From Craspedostauros australis (lineage: Eukaryota; Bacillariophyta; Bacillariophyceae; Mastogloiales; Achnanthaceae): 64,000 nt of DNA. The notes beneath the pieces are model-generated. The model was not told the origin of the DNA, did no database searches, and saw only the letters and a program-made list of their open reading frames with translations. Both the position numbers and the translations under genes were made by a program. The stretch covers positions 310,001 to 374,000 of the forward strand of contig JAMXDE010000036.1 of the NCBI GenBank assembly GCA_026770025.1. The letters are read 5' to 3'. Positions 20,941 to 31,083 of the stretch are shown here, in pieces. Within the stretch, counting starts at the first letter, position 1; every line of letters starts with the position of its first letter.

Positions 20941-21414
20941 ATGTCACATGTGACACGTCGTCTGGGGGCCTCTGAGTGGAAATCGAAACAATGCGAAACT
21001 CCTCTATTGGTACATCCAGTTGCACGCAAGTCCAATGCGCGTGAAATCGTACCTTTCCGCAGCATACAACAACGCACAGCGCGCAGCGAAGAAACCACCG
21101 TGGCACCAAGTGCGACCGACAACAACACCAAAATGGCATCGAAATCACCATCACCACCATCACCATCACCACCTGCAACAGCCGCAACTGTCGCGGAACC
21201 ATCAGGTACGACGCAAACAGAACAGCAGCGCAGGGAAGAAGAGGAAGAGATGGAAGAAGAGGAACGAGAGCACAGAATGTGGTGTGAAGCCAACACCACC
21301 AAGGCACATGCAGAGAACGAAGAGATGGTCCCAGAAGAAGTGAGGGATGCGATTCGGACGAGGATGAGAACGAGACTGTTGGCGAAAATGGAGGAAAAAA
21401 ATAGGACTAATTAA
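20941..21414 (+). CDS. transposon ORF3, small acidic protein
   Basis: 157 residues from an ATG in a GGCACC-ATG context. A basic N-terminal third is followed by a Ser-Pro/Ala-Thr linker and a Glu-rich helix (EEEEEMEEEEREH), ending in an Arg-rich tail. No domain was recognised. The frame is open 258 bases further upstream, but those bases are AT-rich and look non-coding. It could be an accessory protein of the transposon or a chance frame; the strong composition bias makes this hard to judge. Confidence 0.4.
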   Translation: MSHVTRRLGASEWKSKQCETPLLVHPVARKSNAREIVPFRSIQQRTARSEETTVAPSATDNNTKMASKSPSPPSPSPPATAATVAEPSGTTQTEQQRREEEEEMEEEEREHRMWCEANTTKAHAENEEMVPEEVRDAIRTRMRTRLLAKMEEKNRTN

Positions 21415-21529
21415 TTCAAAATGTGAACAAATTCGCCAACACCAAGAACACGAACACGTTATTTTGGATCGAACTTGTCGGATGTCTATCGCCCAGTTTA
21501 GGAGTAGTCCAAAAATAAGCACATTGACA

Positions 21530-21686
21530 GGTCCATAAAACTTAAACTATGGACTTTGAGATTCTGGGTAATTTTCCTGTTGCTATAGTGACTATAATGA
21601 GTAGGTTTGTATGCTTAGTTTGGTTGTAATCGAAGAAAAAGTGCCACTCTACTTTACCGACGGCAGGTCCACTCACTGACCTGGGT
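21530..21686 (-). repeat. right terminal inverted repeat of the transposon
   Basis: The reverse complement begins ACCCAGGTCAGTGAG and matches 16559-16715. Its inner edge contains the small palindrome GTCCATA...TATGGAC. Confidence 0.92.
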
Positions 21687-21692
21687 CATAGG
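21687..21692. repeat. target-site duplication, right copy
   Basis: CATAGG directly after the right TIR; the next two bases, AC, also match the left side. Confidence 0.85.
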
Positions 21693-23609
21693 ACTTCGGA
21701 GTAATTTGTTCTGCTCCATGTACTCTTTGCTTGCATAATGTTCATTGAGTATTGTCAGACCACATTCTCTATCCGTATGTTGCTGAACGTATTAGTATGC
21801 CACGAGCAGCGCGGTGTACTTGACGTCGAGCACTCAGTGGCACACTTCTCTGACAGGCTGCAACCACCACACGCAAGGGCACAGTTGATTAACTTGGCCC
21901 AATCGCACGATCGAAACCGTGGATCATTCGTTTGGAGCTGCGGTGAAATACAATTTTGCTATTTAATATGGCCAAGTGTCGTGCCAGTGTCGGTGATTGC
22001 AAGTAACGCGTGGGTGAGGCACCTCTTCTTGGGCTTGAGGGACCTCTGTGGCGCATGGCAAGATCGAAGTTAGTTGGACAAGAAGGTCACACTCCCACGG
22101 ACGATATGTGGTACTGCATACGAGCTAGTATTCCATGCTCGTAGTGTGTTCAGGTCTCTCCCTACGACACATGCTACTCGGACGACTTAATATGTGTTTC
22201 ACCAAACCTCACCGCACGAAACACAGCATCCACCGTCCTGCTCGGCCAGTTCCCACGCTCGAAGCTGAAGCTGAAACCAAAGCCATAGTCAATGCACCGT
22301 ACTCGTCTCAGTACTTCTTTCATTCCAACGCTCTCCCTCTCTCCAGTCGCCATGATCACAACATCGCCGACGTATAGCCGCTGAGTCCGAGACTGCGTAC
22401 AACAACGAACGACAAGGGACGAATTGTTCGCTCCGAACCACGCTGTGCATCCAGCAGCTTTGATGCCTGCATCTTTCAACGGTTTCCCGTCGCCAGTGCC
22501 AAGGGATCTCCAAATCCACCATCACAAAATCAGCAACTGCACAACTCGCAAAGCAACCAACTCACAAAACCAGCATCCACCCAATCACAAAATCAGCCAA
22601 CTACCTAAGCACCACCCAACTGCAAGAAATCAAGCAACACTTCCACTCTCCCAAACATCCGCAACTATGACTGGTGCAACCCGATGGTTCAGTTCCGTGT
22701 CATGGGCGCCTAAGCGACAGGCGAGTCGAGGCGGTTATGTAACAATGGATCCATCAAGTCTGCTGACGAATGTATGCACTTTGTGGGAAAGGAAAGAAAC
22801 CAAACAGTACTGCACCAACACTCTCCAATACTCCAAGCTGTGAGATGAGCATCAATGAACTGCGACGTGTATGGACTGTTGGCGTAGGATGACGGGATCC
22901 GAAGACGCATCATAAAATAGAATACTAAGAGTACGCTCTGGAGAGAGAATATTAACAAATCATATAATTGCTCGCACAATCATATTGTGCTCTACTCGCA
23001 AGTATTAGCGAAATCTGCTGAAGGAGTGCAACGCCGTGATCCTCTGCCACACCACCGCGTCCTTCCACCCAACTTGGCGTTATTGGTGACTGCAGCGGCA
23101 GCGACGGCCAGGAAAAGGGAGATCACTCCATCGAGAAGTGCCTTGTTGGTTCAGCCTGAGCGTATTCAAGATGGACGGAAGAAATATCTATACTCGTACC
23201 AATAGCCTCCGACCACGACTCCGAAAAAGGCGAATGAAGGCGAGATGGACATCACGCAGAACCGTTGATTCGGGCGGGCCTTTGCCGCCAGTTTCGGAAC
23301 CAAAGCGCCAGAACTGGTCAGAACTGGTGGTTCCGCTGCGCCATCCGACCACAAAATAAGTTTGTGGTGGCGATCATGGTGCGATGTGCGAGTTGCGCGC
23401 ACTGGCGGAGTACGCATGGCCCGTATTGGCACCCTGCTCCGCTCCACCCTACTCCACTCTACTCTACTCTGTATTATGGAAGAAGTTTTGCGGTATGTGT
23501 ATGTATTTACAGTTTATTCGACGATTGTCCCGCCCCGCATACTCGCTTATGCACGTAAACGAGGACGACGTATGTGCTATATCTCCATGTTTTGCCTCGG
23601 TCGCGACCA
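21693..23609. other. intergenic region between transposon and the multipass membrane gene
   Basis: Mostly without coding signal. Around 22505-22665 the plus strand becomes strikingly A/C-rich with repeated CACAAAATCAGC words, like a gene leader, followed by a short frame at 22667. A CCACTCTACTCTACTC tract lies near 23453-23470. Confidence 0.5.
22667..22843 (+). CDS. candidate small protein or first exon, 58 residues
   Basis: This ATG follows a 150-base A/C-rich leader of the type seen before confident genes in this window, which is the main support. The frame starts MTGATRWFSSVSWAPKRQAS and ends at TGA after 58 codons. No domain is recognised. GTATGC near 22769 could be a splice donor, but no convincing downstream exon was found. 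It may be a short gene, a gene remnant or a non-coding transcript. Confidence 0.28.
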   Translation: MTGATRWFSSVSWAPKRQASRGGYVTMDPSSLLTNVCTLWERKETKQYCTNTLQYSKL

Positions 23610-24833
23610 TTACAGACCATGCTGCGAGATGAAGGCGTCGATGGCTGGCATGTTGCATTTGTATGCGAATGGGAAATCCATTGCTTGCGTTGCGACGAAT
23701 TGGATAAGTCCGTGCAGAAGGAAAGCGTAGAATGAAAATCGCAGTCCTCTGCTGGCGTTCTTTGTGCTGATGGACATTTCGGATGTCGGTGCGGCAGCGG
23801 CCTCGTCGTGGTGCCTCATGTTCTTTGGAATCGTGATGTAGATGAGAGTAGCCACCATCAACAGCACGTAGGCACCGTAGGTCGTTGACAGGTGCTGGAT
23901 GCGGACGCTGATGATGTCATGGTGGTGCTTGGGGCACTCAGTCATCTTGAAGGCAGCGCGGAAGATCCATCGAGAGAAACCGGTGCCGCAGATTGTGGTG
24001 ATGAGCAAGGTCATGTACGTGATGTGAAGCCGGAAGCGAACGACGCGGCTAGGGATGCGCTTGGTGTCGTACAGGCTGGAGCGGCTCAACCACCAGAACA
24101 TGGCGATCATGGTTGGTGTGAGCAGTGCAGCAGCGAAGGGTAGGGAGTACTGGGCGATCTGCCAGATGGTTGGATGGGCAGCGTCTGCCAACAGATGCCC
24201 CTGTGCCAATGGTGCCGATTTTGTGGAAACGAAGACCCACGTAGCGTTCGTGTGAAGTTCGAGGATGATGGCCGGGAGAAGGACATCCAAAGCGAACCAG
24301 CCCAGGATGGAGTGTACTCTGTAGGCCTTGAAGATTGCGGTGAGAACTTGCGCGGTGGCAACGACGGCCCACACGGACATGAGGACGAGGTGAAGATGGT
24401 TGATGAGATACCTCTGGAGCTCTGGGAGGTTGCTGCCGGTCCATGAGTCTCGGGTGACCACGTAGACAATGAATGGGATCATCGCCATCAAGCACATGAC
24501 GAGATTGATCATGGCAAGAGTTCTGGACGTGACCTTGGGGATGCTCCAATGGCGGTAGGCGTGGAGGCAGATGGCGATGGTGCAGACCGTGCAGACCATC
24601 CAGTAGGAGGAAGGCAGCGTCTCGATGAAGATGGAGTCTTGCGCTTCGTTGATGGCTTCGCCGCTGCTGCTGCTGCTGTTGCTTGAGTAAAATTGGGCTT
24701 CATCGAGCGCGGCAGCAGCGAACAAGCTGGTATTGGTGAAGCTGCCTGTGTCGGATAGCATAGGAAGCATTGTGATGGACAACGCCTCGTGCGACGGTGC
24801 GGCCGCAGTCGATTCGGAGATGGAGATACTCAT
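23610..24833 (-). CDS. multipass membrane protein, unknown family
   Basis: A 407-residue intronless frame whose ATG follows an A/C-rich leader (CAACCCAACCAACCAAC) on the minus strand. A Ser/Ala-rich, probably extracellular N-terminus with possible N-glycosylation sites (NTS, NSS) is followed by about eight hydrophobic segments: residues 76-95, 104-126, 142-166, 173-190, 222-245, 266-285, 318-336 and 372-390. The last loop is His/Ala-rich and hydrophilic. The arrangement could be a seven-helix receptor plus a weak eighth segment, or a transporter-like protein. No GPCR signature such as DRY or NPxxY was seen, so no function is assigned. Confidence 0.72.
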   Translation of the reverse strand: MSISISESTAAAPSHEALSITMLPMLSDTGSFTNTSLFAAAALDEAQFYSSNSSSSSGEAINEAQDSIFIETLPSSYWMVCTVCTIAICLHAYRHWSIPKVTSRTLAMINLVMCLMAMIPFIVYVVTRDSWTGSNLPELQRYLINHLHLVLMSVWAVVATAQVLTAIFKAYRVHSILGWFALDVLLPAIILELHTNATWVFVSTKSAPLAQGHLLADAAHPTIWQIAQYSLPFAAALLTPTMIAMFWWLSRSSLYDTKRIPSRVVRFRLHITYMTLLITTICGTGFSRWIFRAAFKMTECPKHHHDIISVRIQHLSTTYGAYVLLMVATLIYITIPKNMRHHDEAAAAPTSEMSISTKNASRGLRFSFYAFLLHGLIQFVATQAMDFPFAYKCNMPAIDAFISQHGL

Positions 24834-27732
24834 GATGAAGTTGTTGGTTGGTTGGGTTGTTTGTTTCGTGCTCGTGATGATGTTATGAGATCGAGATGGA
24901 TGAGATTGTGAGAGGGACGCTCACAACAAAGGACCAGACGCATTCGAAAGGCACAATCCGGGGAAGTTCATCAGCACTACCGTGGTTGACGCGGGCGACT
25001 TCTGACTTGGGAAACATAGCTCCTGGAGTGCATGCAACAGTATGCCAAGGTTGTGCCACACAGACACTGCGGACTCGTACCGATGCCGTTTCCCACGAGC
25101 GACAGCGGTGGTTGTATCGGTTTGTATACTAATACCATACATGCAGTTGGATTGTCGATGCCGAAATGTCTTCAGATTGGCGATCCTCACTTCTCTCTCC
25201 GTCAGAAAGTAACCTGGACGTCAGCGTCGAGGGACCATTCCGTGGCATTCACGGGCATTATAATTCTGGAGCGTCCATTCGTTGTTCATCGAGGATGTGT
25301 GTATCAATGTGTGGACAAACACATGCCCGTATCTGTCATCGTCTCCCACAAACTCGAATTGCTCAATAAATCCCAGAGCGGACTCTTTCTAGTTGCCATT
25401 TCTGCCCCCAGCGTCGTTCTTCAATTTGTCTGTTTCAAAATATTTTGTGAGCCGCCCGGCTGATGGGAGGCTCCTTCCTTCTTGCCGATTCATCACTGGT
25501 GCTTCGCTGGCGAGTGTTGTTCGTTGGGGTGACCCTCTCGGTTGAACCCGTCCCACAACTGCAATGATCATGATCATTCATGATCTGTCATCTGCTGCGA
25601 AATGTCACAGTACGAGGTGATTGAAAGTGCATTCGTGATGGTTGTGGTGCCCAGAGAACAAAGGCGGGGACGGCATCGGTGGCTCGAACCAGAACAATTA
25701 CTTCCGTGAACGATCACGCTTTCGTCGTGTAAAGCAATTTCAGTCTCTTCCTTCCTCCGAGGTACAAGTTAGTGCCCGTTCGTGAACGAAAGACAAGGAA
25801 GTTTGTGAACGTGCTCCTTCTCTCTACCCGTGTGGTATCTTCGCCCGCACGCCCGTCAGCTGTGTGCGACGCCGCCATGACCTGGGGTGTCGCTCCATGC
25901 GTCTCTGCCAGCATGCGAGCAGTCCTCGTGAAGGGATCATCCTCCACCAACCCCTCACCATCTTTCATTCCAAGCGAAATCGGAAACGTCAACAATTCAT
26001 TCATCGATGCGGCTACGCGTCGCCATGGTGACGGGTTACTTGTTCTCGCATTCCAAGGTTTTGCGAATCACGCAACAGCCTCGTCATCGAAGACTGGGCG
26101 TGTTCATCTGTGGCACTTCGCTCCCTCTATGCGCAGTTCTTACAGAGTATTGACAATGTCGAGCCAACCTCAAGTGCTGCTCTACGCCGCTCGACTATAC
26201 TTTACTCTGCTCCGTCATGCTCTGCCGGTTTCACACGCTACGTATACAATACGACTAGGTCGTACTTTTGCCATCCGGATCCCCTAAATCTCAACAGGTC
26301 CTCCAACAGCGCTGGTCTTGTGACATTGATACCAACCTTTGTCACGCGCGACGTTGCCTCTTGGTCCATGCCTGAAGACATCTCCCCGCAGGCAGATGTT
26401 TCCGTTGTGAAGAGAGGAAAGAGAAGTGAAAGGGAAAAGGACTCCGCTTCATCGGAACCTGAAGCAGTTGTGGGAAGAATGCCGGTACCTGCACTCCATG
26501 TCTTCTCTGTTTGGATCCTGCGCAACTTTGGTCCCAAATGTGCGCTCCAACTTGCGCCGCATTTGTCGTACTTGTCCACGGAATGCAATCTCGAAGAGGT
26601 CGATTGCGTCCATTCCGTCCGAGCACATCTGTGGACGCTGAACGACTACCGCGAACATGCTTCTGCGCTGCGTTGACAAAATATCCGAAAAGCGAGGTCT
26701 ATGATCGCGAGCTGAGGAACCATGACGAAATAGACTCCCCCACAGGGATTGGATTGGATGGTCCCGAAAAGTGAGCAACAAGTTTTGCGGTAGAGGACGT
26801 TGGCGCTCTCTTTCGCTCCCTCCATCTGCTCTGTGGCGCCACCAACAGCACATCAATCCCACGCGGACGACCATCCGACTCACAGAACTGCAAGCAGAAC
26901 CCCCATCACGGCTTTTTTGGCCCTCCTGGTTCTTTCCGTTGCAGGAGAGCGGTTCGCTATTACGCGTGCGTGCGAGTCGCTCTCGGTTGAACTTCACTGC
27001 GCAGGACACTTCCACAATCGTCGTCCCAAGAAGCCGCAAAAGTTGACCATACAACCCACGCACAGAGACCACGCGGAGTGGTGCAGACCATGGTATCTGT
27101 CTGACATGGCAACAGGTATGTGCTTGAATGTAGGAGCATGCCATAGCACAGATCGCATTTGTAATCGTAAAGCAGAAGACTAATGTGGTCGCATCTTCAA
27201 GCAAGGAGAGGCGACAGCGACCACAGATGAGGTGCCTCGTTCCCGATCCAAAGACGGAGAGAAGAGGAGAAAGGAAGAGACGCACGAACAAGACTATCAA
27301 CGAATAGCATGGAGCACACAACTGTGAGTAATCGTGAGCAGACGTGCCGATTGAAGACGCCAAACGAGATTGTATGCACGCATGCATGCAAACTTGGAAT
27401 GGATACCTGTACGAGTGCATTGGTCTCTCCTGGATCACGTATTATGCAGGCTACTCTCAACGAGACCCACGCCCGTGCTGCGAACCAGGAAAGGTGCGGT
27501 GGAGCGCGCATACATCAAAGATGACGAGGTGGTGTCAAAATGGACAGAATATAGGAGAGTAACAGTGTTCAGCTATGGATGGAGAGATGGGAACATTCTA
27601 CCTACTCGCGTTTGCACGATGGGACGTGCCATGCTAGTGGCCGGTGTGAGTTGGTGTCCGTTTCCATGAAGCGTGCGGTCCTGGTTTGGCGACTTCGAGC
27701 TGCGGCTGATCTGGAGTCGATTACTTTTGCGC
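24834..27732. other. intergenic region, about 2.9 kb, no supported gene
   Basis: Open frames are present, the longest being 26449-27438 on the minus strand (329 codons), but they are Arg/Cys/Ser-rich, overlap other frames and show no domain. An IPSEIGN-encoding stretch at about 25967-25990 resembles an LRR core but stands alone. A CTATACTTTACTCTGCTCC motif occurs at about 26194-26212. Confidence 0.5.
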
Positions 27733-29770
27733 TCACCAACGAGGGTACTCCCCAGGAGTTGGACCAGGATTCGCGATGACGGGGATCTCCGCCAGCTGCC
27801 CCTCCCTGGACTCCGGCAGGCCGGCCAGGACCCTCATGCCGGAACTGCAGCACATCTTCTTGAAGCCGAAGTCGCAGCAGACCTGGGGTCGCTCGCAGTC
27901 GAAGTTGCTTTCGCACGTGTCTTCCATGGCCTTGCCGAAGATCTGCTTGAGGAACGATGGCGATGCTTCTTGCTGCTGACGCTGCTCTTCGGCGTTGCGC
28001 GCGGCAGCTGCCTGCTGTTGCTCGGCCCGCTGTTGCTGCCGGATGCTGAGTTCTGCGACCTGCTTCTCGACGTCCAGGAATTCCTCCGGCGTCAATGGCT
28101 TGAGGTTGAACTTTTGCCTGTACTTGTTCTTCTGTTCGAAGGCGTCCCAGTCGAGGTTGCTGTGCTCGGGGTTGGTGCTCTTGGTGGCTGATGATGAAGA
28201 TGAGGACGACGATTTCAGCGTTGTCGTTGTTACTTTCCTGGAATCGAAGAGGGACGAGGATGATGAGACGGGTTGGAAGTTTTGGAATGGGAGCACCGTT
28301 CCTTGTTGACCTTTGCCAAGTTTGAATTCGCCAAAGTCGTTGAAGCCCGATGGCGCGTCCGACAGGGAGTACACTTGATCGTCTTCCTGGGAAGCATCCG
28401 TTTCGCTCGTCAGCCTCTGCGCTTCTGCTGCGATGGGCAGAAAACTGAAGATCGGAATGGAATCGACGTTCTTGCGGACGGCGTAGCCTTGCAGGGCCGG
28501 GATGAGCCCCTGCTGCGGCGTGACGGGCGCGTCATTGACCATGAGATGCTCGATACGGTGCTGCGTGATGTTTCCCGACATGAGGCTGAATTCGTAGACG
28601 CTGATGCCGTCAACGTGCAGCATGGTCTTGGTGCCTCCGAAGATGGCCTTTGGAACGACCTCCGCGTTCCAGAGGATGCGCACGTTCTGACGCGCCTCGT
28701 CGAAGCACATGCGCATGGATATCGATGAGTTCTCGGGGCAGTAGAAGACGTTGACCACCATGTGCAGGAGACGGAAGGCCTGTTTGTAGTTGTGGACTCC
28801 GCGAAGTGTGACGCCGGATGGATCGATGCACGTGAGTTGTCGGTCGTAGATGGAGAAGTCTGCGTACGTGTGCGTGTGTGCATGTAGGTGAGAGATTGAA
28901 GACGCGGTGCGACGCAGTGCGGTCGCCATAATTGTTTGTCCGTGTTCGTAGGCGATGGTTTGGTCAGATGGGGTGAAGGAAGGCGACAGGGTGAGAGACA
29001 ACAGGGCGAAGGCCAAGCGCATGGTTCGAGCCAGTAGAGTGTACTCCGAGATCGGCAAGTGCCAGAACATCCTCCCTTGCGTATGGCAGCATCACTTCGT
29101 GTGGTGGCAGCGCACGAATGCAGGTGCCGATGCATGAATGAATTGATTGATCGATAGGTTGGATTGAACGAATGATGAAATCATAGAATGATGCATCGAA
29201 TATGTCCCGGATTGCGAGGAATGTCTCTTGCTTGTGAGAGCTGTTCCTGTTCATTGAGCTTGCAATGTGCTTGCATTGAGCTTGCAATGTGCCTGCAATG
29301 AACATTCCTCTCATTCCTTCTTTGATGTGTTTGATCGTTTCCATCGGGTCTTGCTCATTTATTCTGTCCCCTCCCCCTCGTTCTGTCTCAGTCTTTGTCA
29401 CATTTTCCCACCCCAATGAACTCTAGCATCAATGCCCCAACAGCAACAGCAACAGCAACGGATACAAAGCTATGCGCTTACCTGGATCGGCAGTGAATAT
29501 CTCTGGATAGTCCGACTCTAGCGTGTCCATGGCACGGCCCACGCATATTTTGAATTCATCGGGATCCAACGACATGCGCAAGGCACGGGAATGCCTCTGG
29601 TCTGCGAGCGCATGATGCGTGCGATAGAAGGAGGCAGAGTACGTCGCGGATGGCGATATCGTGCCTCCTGCTCTCGATGTCTGCATGTTGGAGAAGGCTG
29701 ACGTTGTGGACAAGGCCGATAGCAGCATCCATATGGTCGCCGTCATCAGGCATCTCTGCGAGTTCGACAT
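27733..29770 (-). CDS. plastid-targeted DUF2358 (NTF2-like) protein with Cys-rich tail
   Basis: Two exons, 29482-29770 and 27733-28859, flank a 622-nt GT-AG intron and give 471 residues. The join restores the family segment ending IF...DFSIYDRQ and continuing CIDPSGV, typical of DUF2358, a nuclear-transport-factor-2-like fold common in algal and plant plastid proteins. The N-terminus is a signal peptide ending STTSA followed by Phe, so import into the plastid is likely. The DUF2358 region covers about residues 70-190. A Ser-rich segment and a Gln/Ala-rich coiled coil follow. Near residues 408-433 a compact Cys cluster (CESNFDCERPQVCC...CC) suggests metal binding or disulfides. Molecular function is unknown. 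It shares a divergent promoter region with the PPR-like gene at 31084. Confidence 0.85.
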
Positions 29771-31083
29771 GGCCGTGGGCGTTGCGTTGCTGTTGATACT
29801 GTCGTTGATACTGTGCCCTCGAAGACTTGAATGAATGTCAATGAATGGCAGCACAATGAATGGCAGCACAATGAATGGCAACACAACGAATACAGATGGA
29901 TGTCGACAGATGCCGAAACCGAATCAAGTGATGCAGTGACTTCCCCGAAGTCCTCTTGCGTCTGCCAGGTCTCTTTCTTTCTTTTCGCCTCAATGCTTCT
30001 CTTTGCACAGACCCTGGTTGTCGCCTGCTCTGTCTATGCGCACGTGTAGAGCCTATTACGACTAGTGCATATGATAACAATGCGATCGATGCTGATGTAG
30101 GATCGATTCCTGCGCAGAAGGTCTATCTTCGTCTGCGCGTGTGTCTCTGTGTGTGTTTGCTGCTCTGTTAGTCCTTCTTGCTGGTTCTCGTAATGCGGCT
30201 CTCTTGCTTGCTCTCAACGTCTTGGTCTTGGTGATGGTCTTGGTGATGATGTTGGTCTTGGTGAATGTACTTGTATAATAGGTCGTATGTGGGTGAGGCA
30301 GCGGCCTGTGTGACAAGGGCGGCTCTCGGTTGCGATGTTGTGTACGTTTGGGATGAATGGAGCACGGCAATAGCAGTCAGAGCGAGAGTGTCGGGAAAGC
30401 AGGTACACAGACACTTGTCGCATGGCGCCAACCACAACGACAACGACAACAGCAACAGATCACCGCCACGATCGGTGATGACGCAGATGACGTAACATCC
30501 ACACGAGAAAGAAGAACGGCAGCTGCTGACACCACGAATCCCATTGTCGTCGTGGCGCATGTTGACACCCAAAAAGAAGATTGGTGTCTTTGTGGAATCG
30601 TGTTCCAACATCTCGTGACTCGATGGTTCAATGTGGATCGAAATCGGTTGCGCCAATCACAATCATTGATCGAGGTCCAATCGTGACAATTGACTGTATG
30701 ACTGTCCTTCCTTTGGATGTGCGGTATTCGTTTCATGTGTTGGATTCCTCGTGATTCAACTTGGGACTCGATGACGAAACGAAGGAAGGAATGGAACAAC
30801 GATCAAAATGGCAACATCACAAAAGGACTCCGACAACGCCAACAACAATCAATTCAGCCAGAACACTCAAAGAGCACATGCAATCCACGTGAACGATCCA
30901 CTCCAGCATTCCCGGCGTTGTCGTCAAGGCACCTCACATCATCCCCGCTGCTTCCATTCCTAACCCGTGCTATCCTTGTTGCTCTCGACATTACAGCAGC
31001 ATCAATAGCAGCAATCATAGCAACGTGACTCGCGAAGAGAAGTGCATAACAGAAGAAGAACAAGGCCGAAGACAACGTCAATC
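29771..31083. promoter_or_regulatory. divergent promoter region between two plastid-protein genes
   Basis: Two genes for plastid-targeted proteins start at the two ends and point outward. The stretch holds three near-copies of AATGAATGGCAGCAC at about 29839-29882 and a GTCTTGGTGATG-type repeat at about 30224-30265. No coding frame with support was seen. Confidence 0.45.

Larger units (their letters stand above)
16559..21686 (+). mobile_element. 5.1 kb TIR DNA transposon with three ORFs
   Basis: Inverted repeats of 157 bp (16559-16715 and 21530-21686) differ at only about seven positions, and CATAGG is duplicated just outside both ends (CATAGGAC if two terminal bases are counted with the flank). 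Inside are three plus-strand ORFs, the second with DDE/RNase H-like transposase signatures, and a near-perfect 53-bp palindrome. High TIR identity and long open frames suggest recent insertion. The left duplication starts 27 bp after the LRR gene's stop, so it sits in that gene's 3' untranslated region or just beyond. The superfamily is not assigned: 8-bp duplications occur in hAT, P and Zisupton elements, 6-bp ones in others. Confidence 0.88.

Noticed and set aside
25967-25990. Isolated IPSEIGN-coding stretch like an LRR core
   Set aside because: Only about eight residues match and no further repeat lies on either side in any frame, so chance is likely.
26449-27438. 329-codon minus-strand open frame
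   Set aside because: Cys/Arg/Ser-rich with no domain, no leader signature and competing frames on the other strand; looks like a chance frame.
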